64,000 bases of DNA. Source: Epiperipatus broadwayi. Taxonomy: Eukaryota > Onychophora > Udeonychophora > Euonychophora > Peripatidae. The translations under genes were made by a program, and so were the position numbers. How positions within the stretch are numbered: position 1 is the stretch's first letter; each line of letters starts with the position of its first letter. Of this stretch, positions 1-12,316 are shown piece after piece. The stretch is from positions 2,251,478 to 2,315,477 of the forward strand of contig JAQFVV010006231.1 in NCBI GenBank assembly GCA_028023455.1, in the 5' to 3' direction. The notes below the pieces were generated by a model. That model saw only the letters and a program-made list of their open reading frames with translations. It was not told the DNA's origin and searched no databases.

Positions 1-1
1 G

Positions 2-841
2 AACATAGGACCAAGAACCAGTGGAGAATGTAGAATGCTGGGATCTGGAAATTGCATGGATTATCCTGTGGGCTTCCACCAATTTCTGAAGATCCAAGTC
101 TTCACTGGAAACCCTGGAGAAAGCCTGATGGAGCATTTCAACAGCATGGAATGGTACTTCAAATTCAGTAGAATGAGTGAGGAGGCCAAGATAGCAGTCA
201 CCTGCAGCCATTTGCAGGGCGAATCTCAAATCTGGTGGAACTCACTGTTCCAGAAACCCATTACATTTGCAGGATATCATAAAGCATTGAAGACCAGTTA
301 TTGGAGTGAGGAACTCCAAGAAGATATGTTGCATCGGATAAAACAGGATAAATGGAGACCGGAGGAATCATTTATAACATACTTCCATCGTCAAGTGGCT
401 AAGTTACGAATGATGACTGCAAATCCATTATCTGAGATGCAGATACTCCGGAAAATTAGGCCCAGGTTTCCAAAGGATATAGAACAAACTCTAATAAGTA
501 CAGAGAGGAAGACGGTGGACTGGGTGGCCGTATTGCTGAGTGCATTGGACCCCACCTGGGACAACCAAAAGAAAAATGGATGGCAATCTGGACCACCTCT
601 AAAAGAATCACCGACAGTAAAGAGTGGATGGGATCCTGGGGAAGGATGATGGCAAGAAAACCAGGGATATTCTATGGGATGGAACCCGAGGAGGCAGGAA
701 ACTGGACGACAGAGATGGGAGACAGAATGTAAGCATCCATATGACAGGACAGAGGGCCATGAGGCTAGGGAGCAAACCCTGCATCCCAGAGGAGGAAGAG
801 GTGATGTCAATAGAGGAAGACAACCACCAGATAAGACTTAG
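2..841 (+). pseudogene. gag: Ty3/gypsy gag remnant, open to the left window edge
   Basis: The reading frame is open from base 2, so the 5' part of this gag lies outside the window; the first ATG inside is at 35. The encoded segment aligns by eye with the capsid-like region of the intact Gag at 12885-15020. Shared anchors are the FLKI start, a paired Trp (WWNSLF here, WWQSLF there), the SYW/SFW motif before an acidic stretch, an AKLR/VKLK segment, PLSE, and the IEQ motif near the end. A TGA at 647-649 interrupts the frame. It then stays open to a TAG at 839-841, and that tail is rich in Arg, Gly and Gln, like a basic Gag C-terminus. I see no CCHC zinc knuckle. Base composition is clearly more GC-rich than the surrounding DNA. 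This is a decayed copy of a lineage related to, but distinct from, the intact element. Confidence 0.75.
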
Positions 842-1701
842 GGGCAATCACAGATAAAGGAAGGATTTACTGATAACAAGATTGGAAATGGAAATGGACC
901 ATGAGTCATGGAGACTGGACTGTAATATTGATGCAGATAGCATAAAGAAATGATGAGCCGATAAGTGGAAAAAGGGATGAAGGACATTACAATAAAATAA
1001 GAAAGCATATGATAAATAATAGTGTGAGGTAATAGATAGAGGCTGAAGGCATGTAGGTTTAGATATTGATAGATAGGTCTGAACAGTATTTGGTGAGGCC
1101 TTCTTCGTTATTCATTCATGTATGTTCTGCAGTACACCAAATCTTATCGTACAGAGATCACAGGGACAGAGATCCCATTCTCATAATGACTCACTGGATT
1201 AAGATTTTCAGTTAGATATTGGACAGATATCGTGAGTCAATGGTTCAGAGACCAGTCTATGGGGAAAAGAACTCCTTGTATAACTTAAGAGCTATCAGAA
1301 AATATACTGAGCTTATGGATGAGTTGGATGAAAAGATGCCAGCCTCCCAACCCACCTCAGTAATAGTGACCAGAGTTGGCACTTAGGGGTTTATCATTTG
1401 CAGGATGTGATGTATGAACAGGTTTAATCAGGTCACAGAGATATCCTGTGGATTCGAACCTGTATATACTAGTATGAGGCAGAAATAAAATGCATGTAAT
1501 GCTAATGACAAGATTAAATTGGTTCGGCAATGCTGGTTGGGTCATCAAGAAAGAGATGTAATTTACCTGGTCGCCTCTCTAGAGATTAACCTCATCACTA
1601 AATCATATTAGGAATGCGTAAATCTAAAAGGTTTGAACAGTAGTTGGGAGCATCTAGTGTTCGATGCAAAAATTTAAAATTTTTTTTACCAAAAAAATTT
1701 T
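842..1701 (+). other. Non-coding internal remnant of the first Ty3/gypsy element
   Basis: This stretch lies between the gag remnant and the polypurine tract, where a complete element would carry about 3 kb of pol. It has no long open frame and I could not recognise protease, reverse transcriptase or integrase motifs in it. Either most of pol has been deleted, or what remains is too decayed to read by eye. A six-frame translated search against Ty3/gypsy Pol would settle which. Confidence 0.4.
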
Positions 1702-1716
1702 AAAGGAGGGGAACGG
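1702..1716 (+). promoter_or_regulatory. Polypurine tract before the 3' LTR
   Basis: A purine run (AAAGGAGGGGAACGG) lies immediately 5' of the TGTAATG that opens the LTR. In LTR retrotransposons this is the plus-strand DNA priming site. Its position supports reading 1717 as the LTR start and a plus-strand element. Confidence 0.7.
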
Positions 1717-3468
1717 TGTAATGTGATGATCGCACATACTGCGGTCACACATATAAATATTAAACATTCAAAGAATATTATATATTATGTTTGGAAGAAA
1801 AAAAAATAAAAATAAAAAGTGAGCTTGGAAAAATTTACAGAACAAAGAAATGTTTCAACTAATTAAAAAAAGAGAGGGAATTAGAATCAAAAGATTCTTA
1901 TCTTTTACCCTCCAAAGTTTGGGTTTTGGTGAAATTAAAATATAAAATTAGAGATATTGGAAATGTATGTTAAAAAAAAAGCGATAAAGAAATATAAATA
2001 AAATGCAAGTTAAAATCCGATTTTGAAAGAAAGTAAAGTTTAAAAAAAAAAAAACCTTAAATAGCGCGCAAAACAGAGAAAGTTAGACATGATCAAAAGA
2101 TAAGGATCTGGGTTTTAAAGTACACATTTGACGATAAATGAAATGTGTGTATGGAGTGTATTTGAAGCAGGATATAGACAGAAATAATAAATGCTTGTCC
2201 AAATTTTAAAAAAAAAAAAAGAAAAACATGTATTAAAATCTGTTTAATTAAAATCAAGAATATTGAAATAAATAAAGGTACATAGTGCTACGAGAGTGGG
2301 CAAAACCAATTTACATATGGCCGAAGGCATAGTAAGAAAGAAGGTGTGAATAAAAGTGAAACAAAGGATCGGAAGGACAAAGGCTGGTGGAATTTTTTAA
2401 TTAAAAAAAAAGTTTTCAGGAGAGATTAGAGCTAGAGACTTCATGTTGAGAGGGTGGTAAAACACAGCTCCGATAATCAACCGATATAGTTAACAAATAT
2501 GACTTTTAACATTGGTGCCTCATCTAGAATGGCTGACTAAGGCCGTCATGATCACTGGTTGATCCAGACTTACTGTACTAATGATTCTTGTCAAGATGTA
2601 ATAACCGCTGTCGTAGTGCCTGTCGGTGGATTTATTTAGTTGCCTTGTCCTCAATGCCTTGTCCTTGATGCCGCGTCCTTGATGCCTTAACACTGAGAAG
2701 CTATACACAACCAAATATAACCTACGAGTGACCGTTTCTCCTAAAGAAGTGGAGGAATCCACATGGCGGTCGGCAGGATGTCAGATAAATTCAGAGACTA
2801 AAACCTAGGTAAAGATACATACTATTTTTTATATATTTCAATGTGCATATCGTTTACTTAGACAATGGCCACATGCTTTTTGTGAATAATAAACACATTC
2901 TTGAATTTTTTTTTTATAAATACCCAGAATGACGATTTATAAATGTACCATCATTTATAACATTTTTTTTATGTGTTCTTTTTCTTGTAGCACTATAGAT
3001 CATAATCTGTTTTATTTAATGTTAAATGTGTTTTATAGATTTTTTTATGATTGATTTATTCTATTAAATATATTTTTTCTATTTAAATCTGTCCTGTCTC
3101 GTTTTTCACCACATCCAAAAAGGGATAGTCTAGTCTTAGGGTGTGAAAACTATTATTCATTTTTTTTTATTATTGAATTAACATGTGGAAATTGGTGGTG
3201 CAGTGTTTGATTCCGTTAAATTTATAAATCATCCAAGTGCTGTAACTCTGCCAGATCTTACAGCAGTCGGGAGAAAGTTGATCGAGAAATATAACCTGTG
3301 TCTATATCCGTATAGCTTACAGGTTCGGTCAAATACAGAGATAGATTCATCTATTTCCATATTCCTTTCTGCTTGTGGTAACAGAAAGTGGATGATTTTG
3401 AATTATAGAATTCCCCATTATGTACACATAAAAGGGAAGTTTAGCCTTCGATCATCGTGTACCCATTA

Positions 3469-3470
<2 letters not shown>
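1717..3470 (+). mobile_element. 3' LTR of the left-edge Ty3/gypsy element
   Basis: The unit opens with TGTAATG and closes with CATTACA, a perfect 7-bp terminal inverted repeat. The homology extends inward imperfectly, with GATGATCG near the start and CGATCATCG near the end. It follows a polypurine tract and is followed directly by (AT)n from 3471. It is 1754 bp long. No second copy exists in the window because the 5' LTR would be upstream, so LTR status rests on the polypurine tract, the TG...CA ends and the gag remnant upstream. Candidate AATAAA polyadenylation signals occur inside. Short ORFs within it (such as 2520-2762 and 3185-3502) show no recognisable similarity and are probably chance. 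Confidence 0.7.
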
Positions 3471-3501
<31 letters not shown>

Positions 3502-4030
3502 AGCAACTTCTCATAGCCTGTTTAACTCCAAGGGAAAAAAAACTACAATGTCTAAAATGCTGGTGTGTTTTTCTGTTTGATATTTTACAATGCTGTTTTT
3601 TAATTTCTTGAGCAGAAAACATTTTTTCTGAAATATTTCAACACCATGACTAATTGTATCTTTCCAATATATTTTATCTCTACTATATCTTCCCAATGGA
3701 AACAAGAAAATATCTTTGAGGTAATCCTTATAAAAATAGATGGTTCGTGTTCACCAAATACATATTTTTATGAAGTTTCTTTTGTTCATTCATTTCACAT
3801 GACTAATCCAATGAAGGTGTATTTTTACAAGAGTGGGCACTATAGTATAACATCCATAATTTAAAAAATATATTGGGTGTTTTTTTATGATCTTGCCATC
3901 ATATTTTTACAATTTTACCGAAAAATCTTAAATGAAACATTTCTTATGCTTTTATATTACTTCAGTAGAATGTAAAAGTCTCATTTCAGTACAATAAATT
4001 GGTTGCAATAATGGCATTATATATATATAT
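3471..4030. other. AT-rich spacer bounded by (TA)n tracts
   Basis: The spacer begins with an interrupted (AT)n tract (3471-3500) and ends with another (about 4019-4030). The roughly 500 bp between holds no recognisable gene, RNA or repeat. It probably represents host DNA between two insertions. Confidence 0.5.
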
Positions 4031-7000
4031 TGTAACGATCCGGAATGAGACTTAACGTAAACTGCACTACGGGGCGCCATCTAGGCATTTGAACCTAGAA
4101 AAATTTATAAAGTAGGCAGATACGTAAGTCAAAAAAAAAAATTTTTTTTTTATTTTGATTCCGGTCGTTAGCCCATGTCACTAGCTCAGTGGAATAGCAG
4201 AGATTTAATAAGATAATCTAAGAATATATATAAAAAAAGGAATAAAATAAGCCACTGCCAGTAATTAACATACAAACATTTATTTATGCACATATATATA
4301 AGATTTAAAATTATTTTACTATTAGTTTTACATTTTAACATTATTTTTAACTTTACCTTAGATTTTAATTTACATTTTAATTTCTATTATATTATAAGTT
4401 TACATTTTAATTAAGTTCGCACAGATGGGATTATAAAAGCTTGTTATAATAAGTTGCTATAGATCGGTTACATAGATTACACGGTTAAAAACATTCCAAA
4501 GTAAACATAAGCGATCAAAATATAAAATTATTGATTACTGACAATTGCGGAGGGAAATTTCTACGTAACCCAATAGTATTCATCATAAGATACTTGCATT
4601 GTCACCAATAACTTAAAAGACATTCGAATAAATACATTCTAGATACTCACCGTAAGGTATCATTATTTATCGAATGTCTATATATTTTGATCAAATATGA
4701 AAACGCAAAACATAGTTAACCGATAAACAATCCATGCAAGCGTCTATAAACAACTTAAGTTTAATGCATAGAATCGAGTATGAATACTACATAGATTTGC
4801 ATTGAAATTAAAATATTCTATCCCTATTTAACCTTAGGCTAAAATTCGCCATCAAACTGTCATCAATCCATCTGATATATCGATGTATTCAATGTAATAC
4901 GAAATACGGCAGCACCAAAAGAATTAAGAAAGACATTGACTCTCAATCAGATAGGAATATTACATCTATCTAACGAGAAGAACAATAATAAAAAAAACTC
5001 CATAGAAAGGAACTGCGTTCTCCGTCTTATAATTCCTTCCATAGGCAAACGGGTGAGTGCGGCGTATATATAAACGATTCTGCCAGTAGCGAATCTCCGA
5101 TTACATTTACTAACTACATCAATATATCCAATCCATTGACCCAATCTCACAACGACATAAATAACCTAAGATTACCCTCCCCTAATATAACTTTACAAAT
5201 CTATACAGCCATTCACGCCCGACTTAAGTTTAACATTTTTATAATTAATTTAACGGAAAACAACAATCATAATAAAACTTAAAGAACAAAAAATAAATAA
5301 ATGGAAATGATTTGCTATAGATCGGTTACATAGATTACACGGTTAAAAACATTCCAAAGTAAACATAAGCGATCAAAATATAAAATTATTGATTACTGAC
5401 AATTGCGGAGGGAAATTTCTACGTAACCCAATAGTATTCATCATAAGATACTTGCATTGTCACCAATAACTTAAAAGACATTCGAATAAATACATTCTAG
5501 ATACTCACCGTAAGGTATCATTATTTATCGAATGTCTATATATTTTGATCAAATATGAAAACGCAAAACATAGTTAACCGATAAACAATCCATGCAAGCG
5601 TCTATAAACAACTTAAGTTTAATGCATAGAATCGAGTATGAATACTACATAGATTTGCATTGAAATTAAAATATTCTATCCCTATTTAACCTTAGGCTAA
5701 AATTCGCCGTCAAACTGTCATCAATCCATCTGATATATCGATGTATTCAATGTAATACGAAATACGGCAGCACCAAAAGAATTAAGAAAGACATTGACTC
5801 TCAATCAGATAGGAATATTACATCTATCTAACGAGAAGAACAATAAAAAAAAAAACTCCATAGAAAGGAACTGCGTTCTCCGTCTTATAATTCCTTCCAT
5901 AGGCAAACGGGTGAGTGCGGCGTATATATAAACGATTCTGCCAGTAGCGAATCTCCGATTACATTTACTAACTACATCAATATATCCAATCCATTGACCC
6001 AATCTCACAACGACATAAATAACCTAAGATTACCCTCCCCTAATATAACTTTACAAATCTATACAGCCATTCACGCCGACTTAAGTTTAACATTTTTATA
6101 ATTAATTTAACGGAAAACAACAATCATAATAAAACTTAAAGAACAAAAAATAAATAAATGGAAATGATTTTACAAAATAAATAAGAAAAAAAATACATCA
6201 AATAACATTATTAATGAAGAATTTAGTTTGGTCAGATAGGATTCTATTGCATTATTTACTAAAAGTTTTAAAATTTAGAGTTCTTATTGTTTCAAGTGAA
6301 TATATAAGTTCTTACGATTTTAAAACGTCCAACTTTATCCGTTTCTTGCCATGAACGTAAATTCCCACGCCGTCCTAAAATTGGTATCCATTTAGCTGTT
6401 GTTTTATTTATTCATTCGGAGGTTTTTTAATTTAGTTGGTCCTCAATGTAGAAACGATGGCTCATTTTTCTTCCTTTCTTAGCAGAACTGAAGGGATTGA
6501 AGCTGTGCGTCTTTTTCAATCCCCTCAGCACTAACACCTAGCTGTTACATCGTAATAATCATCAATAACTAGTCACTGATTAATAATTTCCAAAATTTTC
6601 CTTTTATATTAATGTGAAGAATTGAATTTACATTACGTCACCGATGCGATGGTCCTTTCGCTGCGGTCCGATTCCATAGGGATTTCTTCTTATTTGCTAA
6701 CAGTTTCTATTGTTTTCTTATCTGACTGGTGTTTTTACATTTAAATGCCGAAGGCTGGTTTACATTTAACTAATTAACAATCATTTCCATTTCTGATTAA
6801 TTAACCTGTTTTCCAAATCAAAAATATATTTAAAGATAAATTTAAAGATATAATTTCATCTCCAAATCTTTTTAAAATTTAGTTTTAAAATACTTTTTCT
6901 TTAATAAATTTTTATTTTAATAATTTTTCATTATCTGTGCGATTTAATATATAAGAGTTTAAGATGATATTTAATTTCAATTTTTAATTCTTAAAGAAAA

Positions 7001-7086
7001 TTTTTAAATGCGAACTTTTTAATTTACTTTCATGTTTAATAAATTTAAAAAAAAAAACAATGTAACGAACGTCTATGCTCGTTACA
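4031..7086 (+). mobile_element. Solo LTR (family B), plus strand, with internal duplication
   Basis: The unit starts TGTAACGATCC and ends CTCGTTACA, giving an 8-bp inverted terminal match (TGTAACGA/TCGTTACA). It is flanked by (AT)n on both sides, consistent with an ATAT target duplication. A second member lies at 45714-47858 in the opposite orientation. Shared segments include the block around GGCGCCATCTAGGC near the start, the GTCACTAGCTCAG block, and the last 100 bp. It has no gag or pol and no open frame longer than about 70 codons. I infer a solo LTR left by recombination between the LTRs of a full element. Because it also has inverted ends, a non-autonomous TIR element is a possible alternative. 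The length of 3056 bp exceeds the other copy because of the tandem duplication inside. Confidence 0.65.
4454..6169 (+). repeat. 858-bp tandem duplication inside the solo LTR
   Basis: Two adjacent copies of one segment run from about 4454-5311 and 5312-6169, offset by 858 bp. The same 67-codon minus-strand frame appears in both at the same offset. They differ by only a handful of visible changes, for example CGCCATC versus CGCCGTC, a length change in an A-run, and one missing C in CACGCC(C)GAC. The family member at 45714-47858 has this segment once, so the duplication is specific to this copy and looks young. Confidence 0.9.
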
Positions 7087-7092
7087 ATATAT

Positions 7093-7830
7093 ATAAAGTA
7101 GTTTTTGAGTCAAACAATATATTATTTTTGATTAATTCCAAATATTTCAATGAAATGGCATCTGCCTTTATCAATGTTATATTTTTAAAGAAAACCATTA
7201 GATCTCAAATAATAATGAAATTGAGTGTGAGGTAAAGGATGAAATTGAGTGTGAAGTAGTTGAGCATTTACTATATGTAGAATAATAAAATGTCTGTTTT
7301 CTTCAGTTTCACTGTTAATTGATCTTAAGTTTATATTAGAAGAAAGAGATAAAATAAGTGGTCTTCATAAGGCTGAAATACTTCATACATTTTTTTTAAA
7401 AATTGGTCACAAACCTGATTTTTATAATGCCAAAAATGCTTGCTAATTTGGAAAAGTATGATTTATAAACCATGAAGGAGACTATTAAAATATTAAAAAA
7501 ACCAACTGATTTAAATAAATCTGCTGAAGCCAATGTATTTCAGCCTTGTGGAGACTGCTTATTTTATCTTTTGCTTTTAATATAAACTTAAAATCATTAA
7601 TGATGAAACTGAAGAAAATAAACATTTTGTTAATCCACTTATTCTGAATGCTCAATTGTTTTATGATCAATCTCATTCTTTACATCATACTCAATCTCAT
7701 TACTATGTGAGGTCTAATGATTTTTCTTTAAAAATTTAATCTTGACAATGGTGGATGCTATTTTTTTGAAATGTTGGGAAGTATTCAAAAATAATACACA
7801 GTTTAAACCAAAAACTACTTTATTTAAAAG
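7093..7830. repeat. Foldback element: about 290-bp inverted arms around a 150-bp spacer
   Basis: The left arm (about 7093-7381) is complementary to the right arm (about 7534-7830). Matching blocks can be followed from the outer TAAAGTAGTTTTTG / CAAAAACTACTTTA pair inward. They run through the ATTTTTAAAGAAAA and TTGAGCATT blocks to the inner GGCTGAAATAC / GTATTTCAGCC pair. Similarity is imperfect, roughly four bases in five by eye. No transposase is present. It lies directly between the (TA) tract after the solo LTR and the (TA)n tract before the intact element. A miniature foldback transposon is the likeliest identity; the transcript would fold into a long hairpin. Confidence 0.75.
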
Positions 7831-7840
7831 CATATAACAG

Positions 7841-7841
<1 letters not shown>

Positions 7842-7872
<31 letters not shown>

Positions 7873-7882
7873 CTGTTATATA

Positions 7883-7915
<33 letters not shown>
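7842..7915. repeat. (TA)n microsatellite, integration target
   Basis: Two (TA)n runs are separated by a short AACTGTTATATACT segment. The second run ends exactly at the 5' LTR of the intact element. The matching (AT)n at 22830-22851 after the 3' LTR shows the element landed inside a TA repeat. The target duplication therefore cannot be sized uniquely (ATAT or longer). Confidence 0.85.
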
Positions 7916-7918
<3 letters not shown>

Positions 7919-10679
7919 AACCTAGTGTTATTGACACTTGGTTTATTTGGCATTATTTCCACAGGAAAACAATGCTATCCTTTTTTAGAAAATAAAAAAA
8001 TAAAATAATAATAATATTAAGTGATTAATAAAATATGCTATTTACTCACTTTAACGTGTTTTAAGCAAATAACTAATAAATTTAGTAATTCAATGTCATT
8101 TTGAAGAAGAGCATGAATAATTTAATTAAAATATTAACAATAAGAGCAATTTAATATAGTATAAAAGCACATATCATAAACAGTAATTGATTTTGGATGG
8201 GTAGAGGGGAGAGTGGATGAGTGTCTTATCATAAAGCACAATAACTTCTGGTAATTTTTTTTATATATAATGTTTAAAGAATTATACATCAATGATTGTT
8301 AATTTAATGTATTTATTATTTTTTTTATATTGTCAAATTACTTTGTAATCCAGGTAAATAATACGAAAGCTATATGATTGTAATGGGTTTTTTTTTCCTT
8401 TCTTTTATTTATGGTATAATTAAATGATTATTTTTCTGTAAGAGGTCGCTAAAACAAGACCGCCAATTTTTTTTTTTTGAAGAAAGATTGTCTGACTTTA
8501 GTTTTTCAAGGAAGAAGCAGTGCTGAAATTCGGTAACAAATTTTTTTTCATTTTTAATTGCAGAAATAAATATAAGTCAAGTAAAATTTTAATAATATAA
8601 TGTGTTGCTAATCCTTTTTGGTGGGACATCCTGATCTTCTGTTGCTATCTACCTATTTAAAGCTTTTTATACGCAAAAATATACTATCTTGTGCTAAAGT
8701 TCAAAATGACCATATTAACTACAGCAATCACGGAAAATGTCATTATATTTAAATTAAGTAATATAAGTAATTTCCAGGAAATAATCAATTATTTGTTAAC
8801 TTTACCTTATTTAATGATCTTTTCATGGTATAAAAGAAAAATTATAATTAAAAGACATATTATAAAAGCCAAGGAAAGTTAACTAGAAAAATTTCGCGCT
8901 CTTTCTAAAAAAAAATTGTCTGCCTTTGAAAATAATGTAAGTTCCCCACGTTAAAATATGTTTTATTCACTGAAAATTATCTAGAAATAATATTAATGAT
9001 AAATGATATTTACTTATGCACCTGTATATTTAAAAAAATATATATATATAAATTTTCTCAAGGCAAATATCGGAAAATTTGTATGTGTGCATTTACGGAG
9101 AATTCCCTATTAAAGAAAAATTACAATTCCCAGAGTAGGAACAAAAACTAAAAACATTAGTGACTTAATTATAACCATAATATAATATGTTATATTATAC
9201 ATCAATTGGAGTCATTAAAACTTCATATCCACGTAAGTCAGTTGCAGGCATTATAATAATAGTATCTTGGAAAATTCGCGCATTATTTTTTTTATTCATA
9301 AGCCAGCTAGCTAAAAATGGTACGTATCATCAATAATAGAAAAGGAAAAGAATTGTGTGTGTTATCGTTTAGAATAAAATATTCGTCTACGTTAGAATAT
9401 GTATTGTTTTCTTGGATCCCAAAATTATAGCAGTTTAATTCAAGGAAGAGTTAACATCCAACGCTGCTATGTTTTTTTTTTCTTTGCCTAATTTATTAAG
9501 TGCACCAGAATGGAGGCAACTTTTATATAAATGAAATAATAAAATGTGTTTCTTATTTTAAATTTGCTTCGTGAACTACGACTGGATCAAGTTCTTCATC
9601 TGGATAAATTGCCCAACGGAAAACATTTTTCTAGTGAGATAATAAGCACTTGTTAAGTAATGATTTTTTTTTACTAATTTGTAAAATTATATGTATTTTT
9701 TTTGTATTAGATCAACATAGGTTAAAGTTTGTATGGTCAAGTAATATTTAATAACCTTGTAACGTCAAAGGTATGTTTTAATATAATTATTCTAGGTTAA
9801 TTTTATATTTAACGCGAAAAAAAAAAATCTATAAAATATGTTTACTTATGATATGCAATTATGGGTATAAATTTATATGTTAGATGCGTAAAAGAAGAAA
9901 AATATTAGAGATTTAATAGGTAAAATATATATTTAAAATTATCAGAAGTAATTAAAGAGAAGTGCTATACAAGATATTACTTATTTAAAGTTTGAAACAA
10001 ATTTATACTATGTTAATTGAGGAACTTATTCCCAATTATTCTTTATTAACGCATTCACTTGATTTAGTTCAAGATACTATGCTACCAATTACTTGTTGAA
10101 TGTTTCTTTGGCAAAGGTGAAAATTATTATGGTTTTATTCTGTGATATCCATTGATTTCAGACGTTGATCTAAGTATACCCCGGAACATAAATTTAGTGT
10201 AATTAGTGTATTTGCTTGTCTTGCCCCGATATAGCATTGGTATATGCTTAATATTCGCATAAGTAATAATTGTAATGTATTTATTTTGTGGGATGGAAAA
10301 TGATCTCCCCCAAAAGCTTTATTTTCCATGAGGGGAATAGATAAATCTAATATTCGGGTATGTTTTATAGCCCAAGTGATCGCTTCTCAGAGTTAGGACG
10401 ATCAAGAATTTATATCGTATTTAGTGTATTTCATTCGTTAAAATCCCAGGAGAGGATTATATTTGGTGTGTGTTCCTATTATGCCCAAGTAAGAGGCAAG
10501 GAACCACCAAAATATTTTAATGTAGTAGTTAACTCTACAGACCTTCAGTGTTATTCCATGTTCCTCATGAGAGAATAGAGATAATTCCACCAAGGAAGGT
10601 GTTGATTATTGTGTTTTGTTTAGAAAGTTATGGCAAGATAACGGGTATATTGGAGGTTAATTCCTCAAGATCCATTTAG

Positions 10680-10688
10680 TATAAATAG
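10680..10688 (+). promoter_or_regulatory. TATA box of the 5' LTR promoter
   Basis: TATAAATAG followed by GC-richer sequence fits a polymerase II core promoter. Transcription would start about 25-35 bp downstream, near 10710-10720. The identical motif is at 21188-21196 in the 3' LTR. No transcript evidence is available. Confidence 0.6.
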
Positions 10689-11414
10689 CGTGCTAGTATC
10701 TATGATCAATATCTGGATTGTGCGGCGGAATAGTGCTGGTAATTCACACGTAAGTCAATGGAGAGAGTAAGTTTAAAATTGCATGATTTAGAAATTTTAT
10801 TTGCCAATGGAGGATTCAAATACTAGGTTTAATTCAGGTTAATGATTAAGTAGCACTCACAATATAACTTATACTGAGGAATACAGTGTGTATAACAACT
10901 TCAGTTGTTATTAAGGTAAACATTAAAATAATAAGTGTAACTTCTGATAAATAACCCATAAATTATAATAAGTTATCTAAATAAAAACTATCATTTAATT
11001 AAAGATATGATAATAAAAATCGTTTGTACGTATTGCCTAGAATCAGATTGTTTTTGTTTTAAAACAGATCGTTAGTTAATAAAGTTAAGTAGCCGTTCAT
11101 ATAAGATACACTAAATGGATGAGTTGATGTATCGATAATAATATGTATTATTTTTTTTTGTATTCAATTTGCATAAATGTAAAAAGAAGATGAAGAAGTA
11201 ATTCGAATCCAGGTCCAAAAGTATAGATAAATTAATGTTAGTTACATGTTGTTTTATCCATATGGGATCGAATAAATTATATATGTTTGTTTATTATGTT
11301 AATAATAAAGGATAGTTTTGTTAAACTGTAATAATAAATTATAATCTTGTTAAAATTTAATAATAAATTATAGTCTTGTTACAAGTTGTTTTGAGTCATT
11401 TTTCTTGTGTGCTA

Positions 11415-11420
11415 AATAAA
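11415..11420 (+). terminator. Candidate polyadenylation signal AATAAA in the LTR
   Basis: AATAAA occurs about 730 bp after the TATA box, and the copy in the 3' LTR (21915-21920) would be the one used to end the genomic transcript. Other AATAAA-like words occur nearby in this AT-rich DNA, so the exact site is uncertain. Confidence 0.35.
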
Positions 11421-12316
11421 AGTGTATTTGCATAATACTTGCAATACTTTCCTTGAGTCCGAAATCATTAAACTCCTAAAACTCAATACACCAGACAGAT
11501 AAATTTAAGCAGATTGGAATATTTCATTATATTTTAGTTTAATAAGAATTATTTATGGGATTGAAAACTTCAGACCAAGACATTTTATTTTATGTGTGTG
11601 TAAAAATGACTTTATTCCCAAACTACTAGCTTTGGTTGCACATTGTTCCGTACACATTTAAGTGAAGTGTCTAAGTAATAAATCTTAGTTAAATTATTGT
11701 GTTGTCATGGATGATGGAAGGACACAAAAGCACCCTTGTCTTTTCATCATTCCGACTGAGATTCTGGATAAAAAGGGCTGTATTATTCAAAATTATGCGT
11801 TGTTATTGAATCTGGTTATCATCTCTTTAAATATTATAATAGTTGATATGGGGATGAGGATACCCGGAATTTAAATAAGGTAAATGTTTCCTATAGCCGA
11901 CCAGAATGTCAGTCATATGCGACAACACAATACTGCCGAGCATTTTCTTAAATATAACAGAGAACCCTGAGATTAATGTCATTATTATAAGTGCTCTTAA
12001 ATTAAGGAGTGATCAATTATGATCAATATTACAAGCGTGGCATGGCTTAAGAGATTGAAACTTCTAATTGTATAATAATAAAATATTGAGATCATATTGG
12101 AAAATTAATAGATATGTTGCTTTTATTTTGGTTGCCTTAACAACAACCAGATAGAAAGATTAGTGGCACAAGTGCGGATAAACCAACCAACTAATGGTTA
12201 GATATTGGGTTGGAAATAATAATAATAACTAATTAATACTGGTAATTAAATCAATAAAAGAAATAAAATAAATTTCTAGATATAATAATAGAATTTCTTT
12301 ATTTTAATAGGTTAGA

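Larger units (their letters stand above)
7916..12316 (+). repeat. 5' LTR of the intact element
   Basis: Starts TGTAACCTA and ends TAGGTTAGA, an imperfect inverted terminal pair (revcomp of the start is TAGGTTACA). The 4401 bp recur at 18424-22829. A TATAAATAG box at 10680 and an AATAAA at 11415 let one propose U3 = 7916 to about 10710, R = about 10710-11440 and U5 = about 11440-12316. That division is inference. The first 2.7 kb has no recognisable function. A 63-codon frame (8691-8882) is retained in both LTRs but has no recognisable similarity. Confidence 0.95.

Noticed and set aside
8691-8882. 63-codon ORF conserved in both LTRs of the intact element (also at 19199-19390)
   Set aside because: The LTRs are near-identical anyway, so conservation carries no weight; composition is that of random AT-rich frames and no motif is recognisable.
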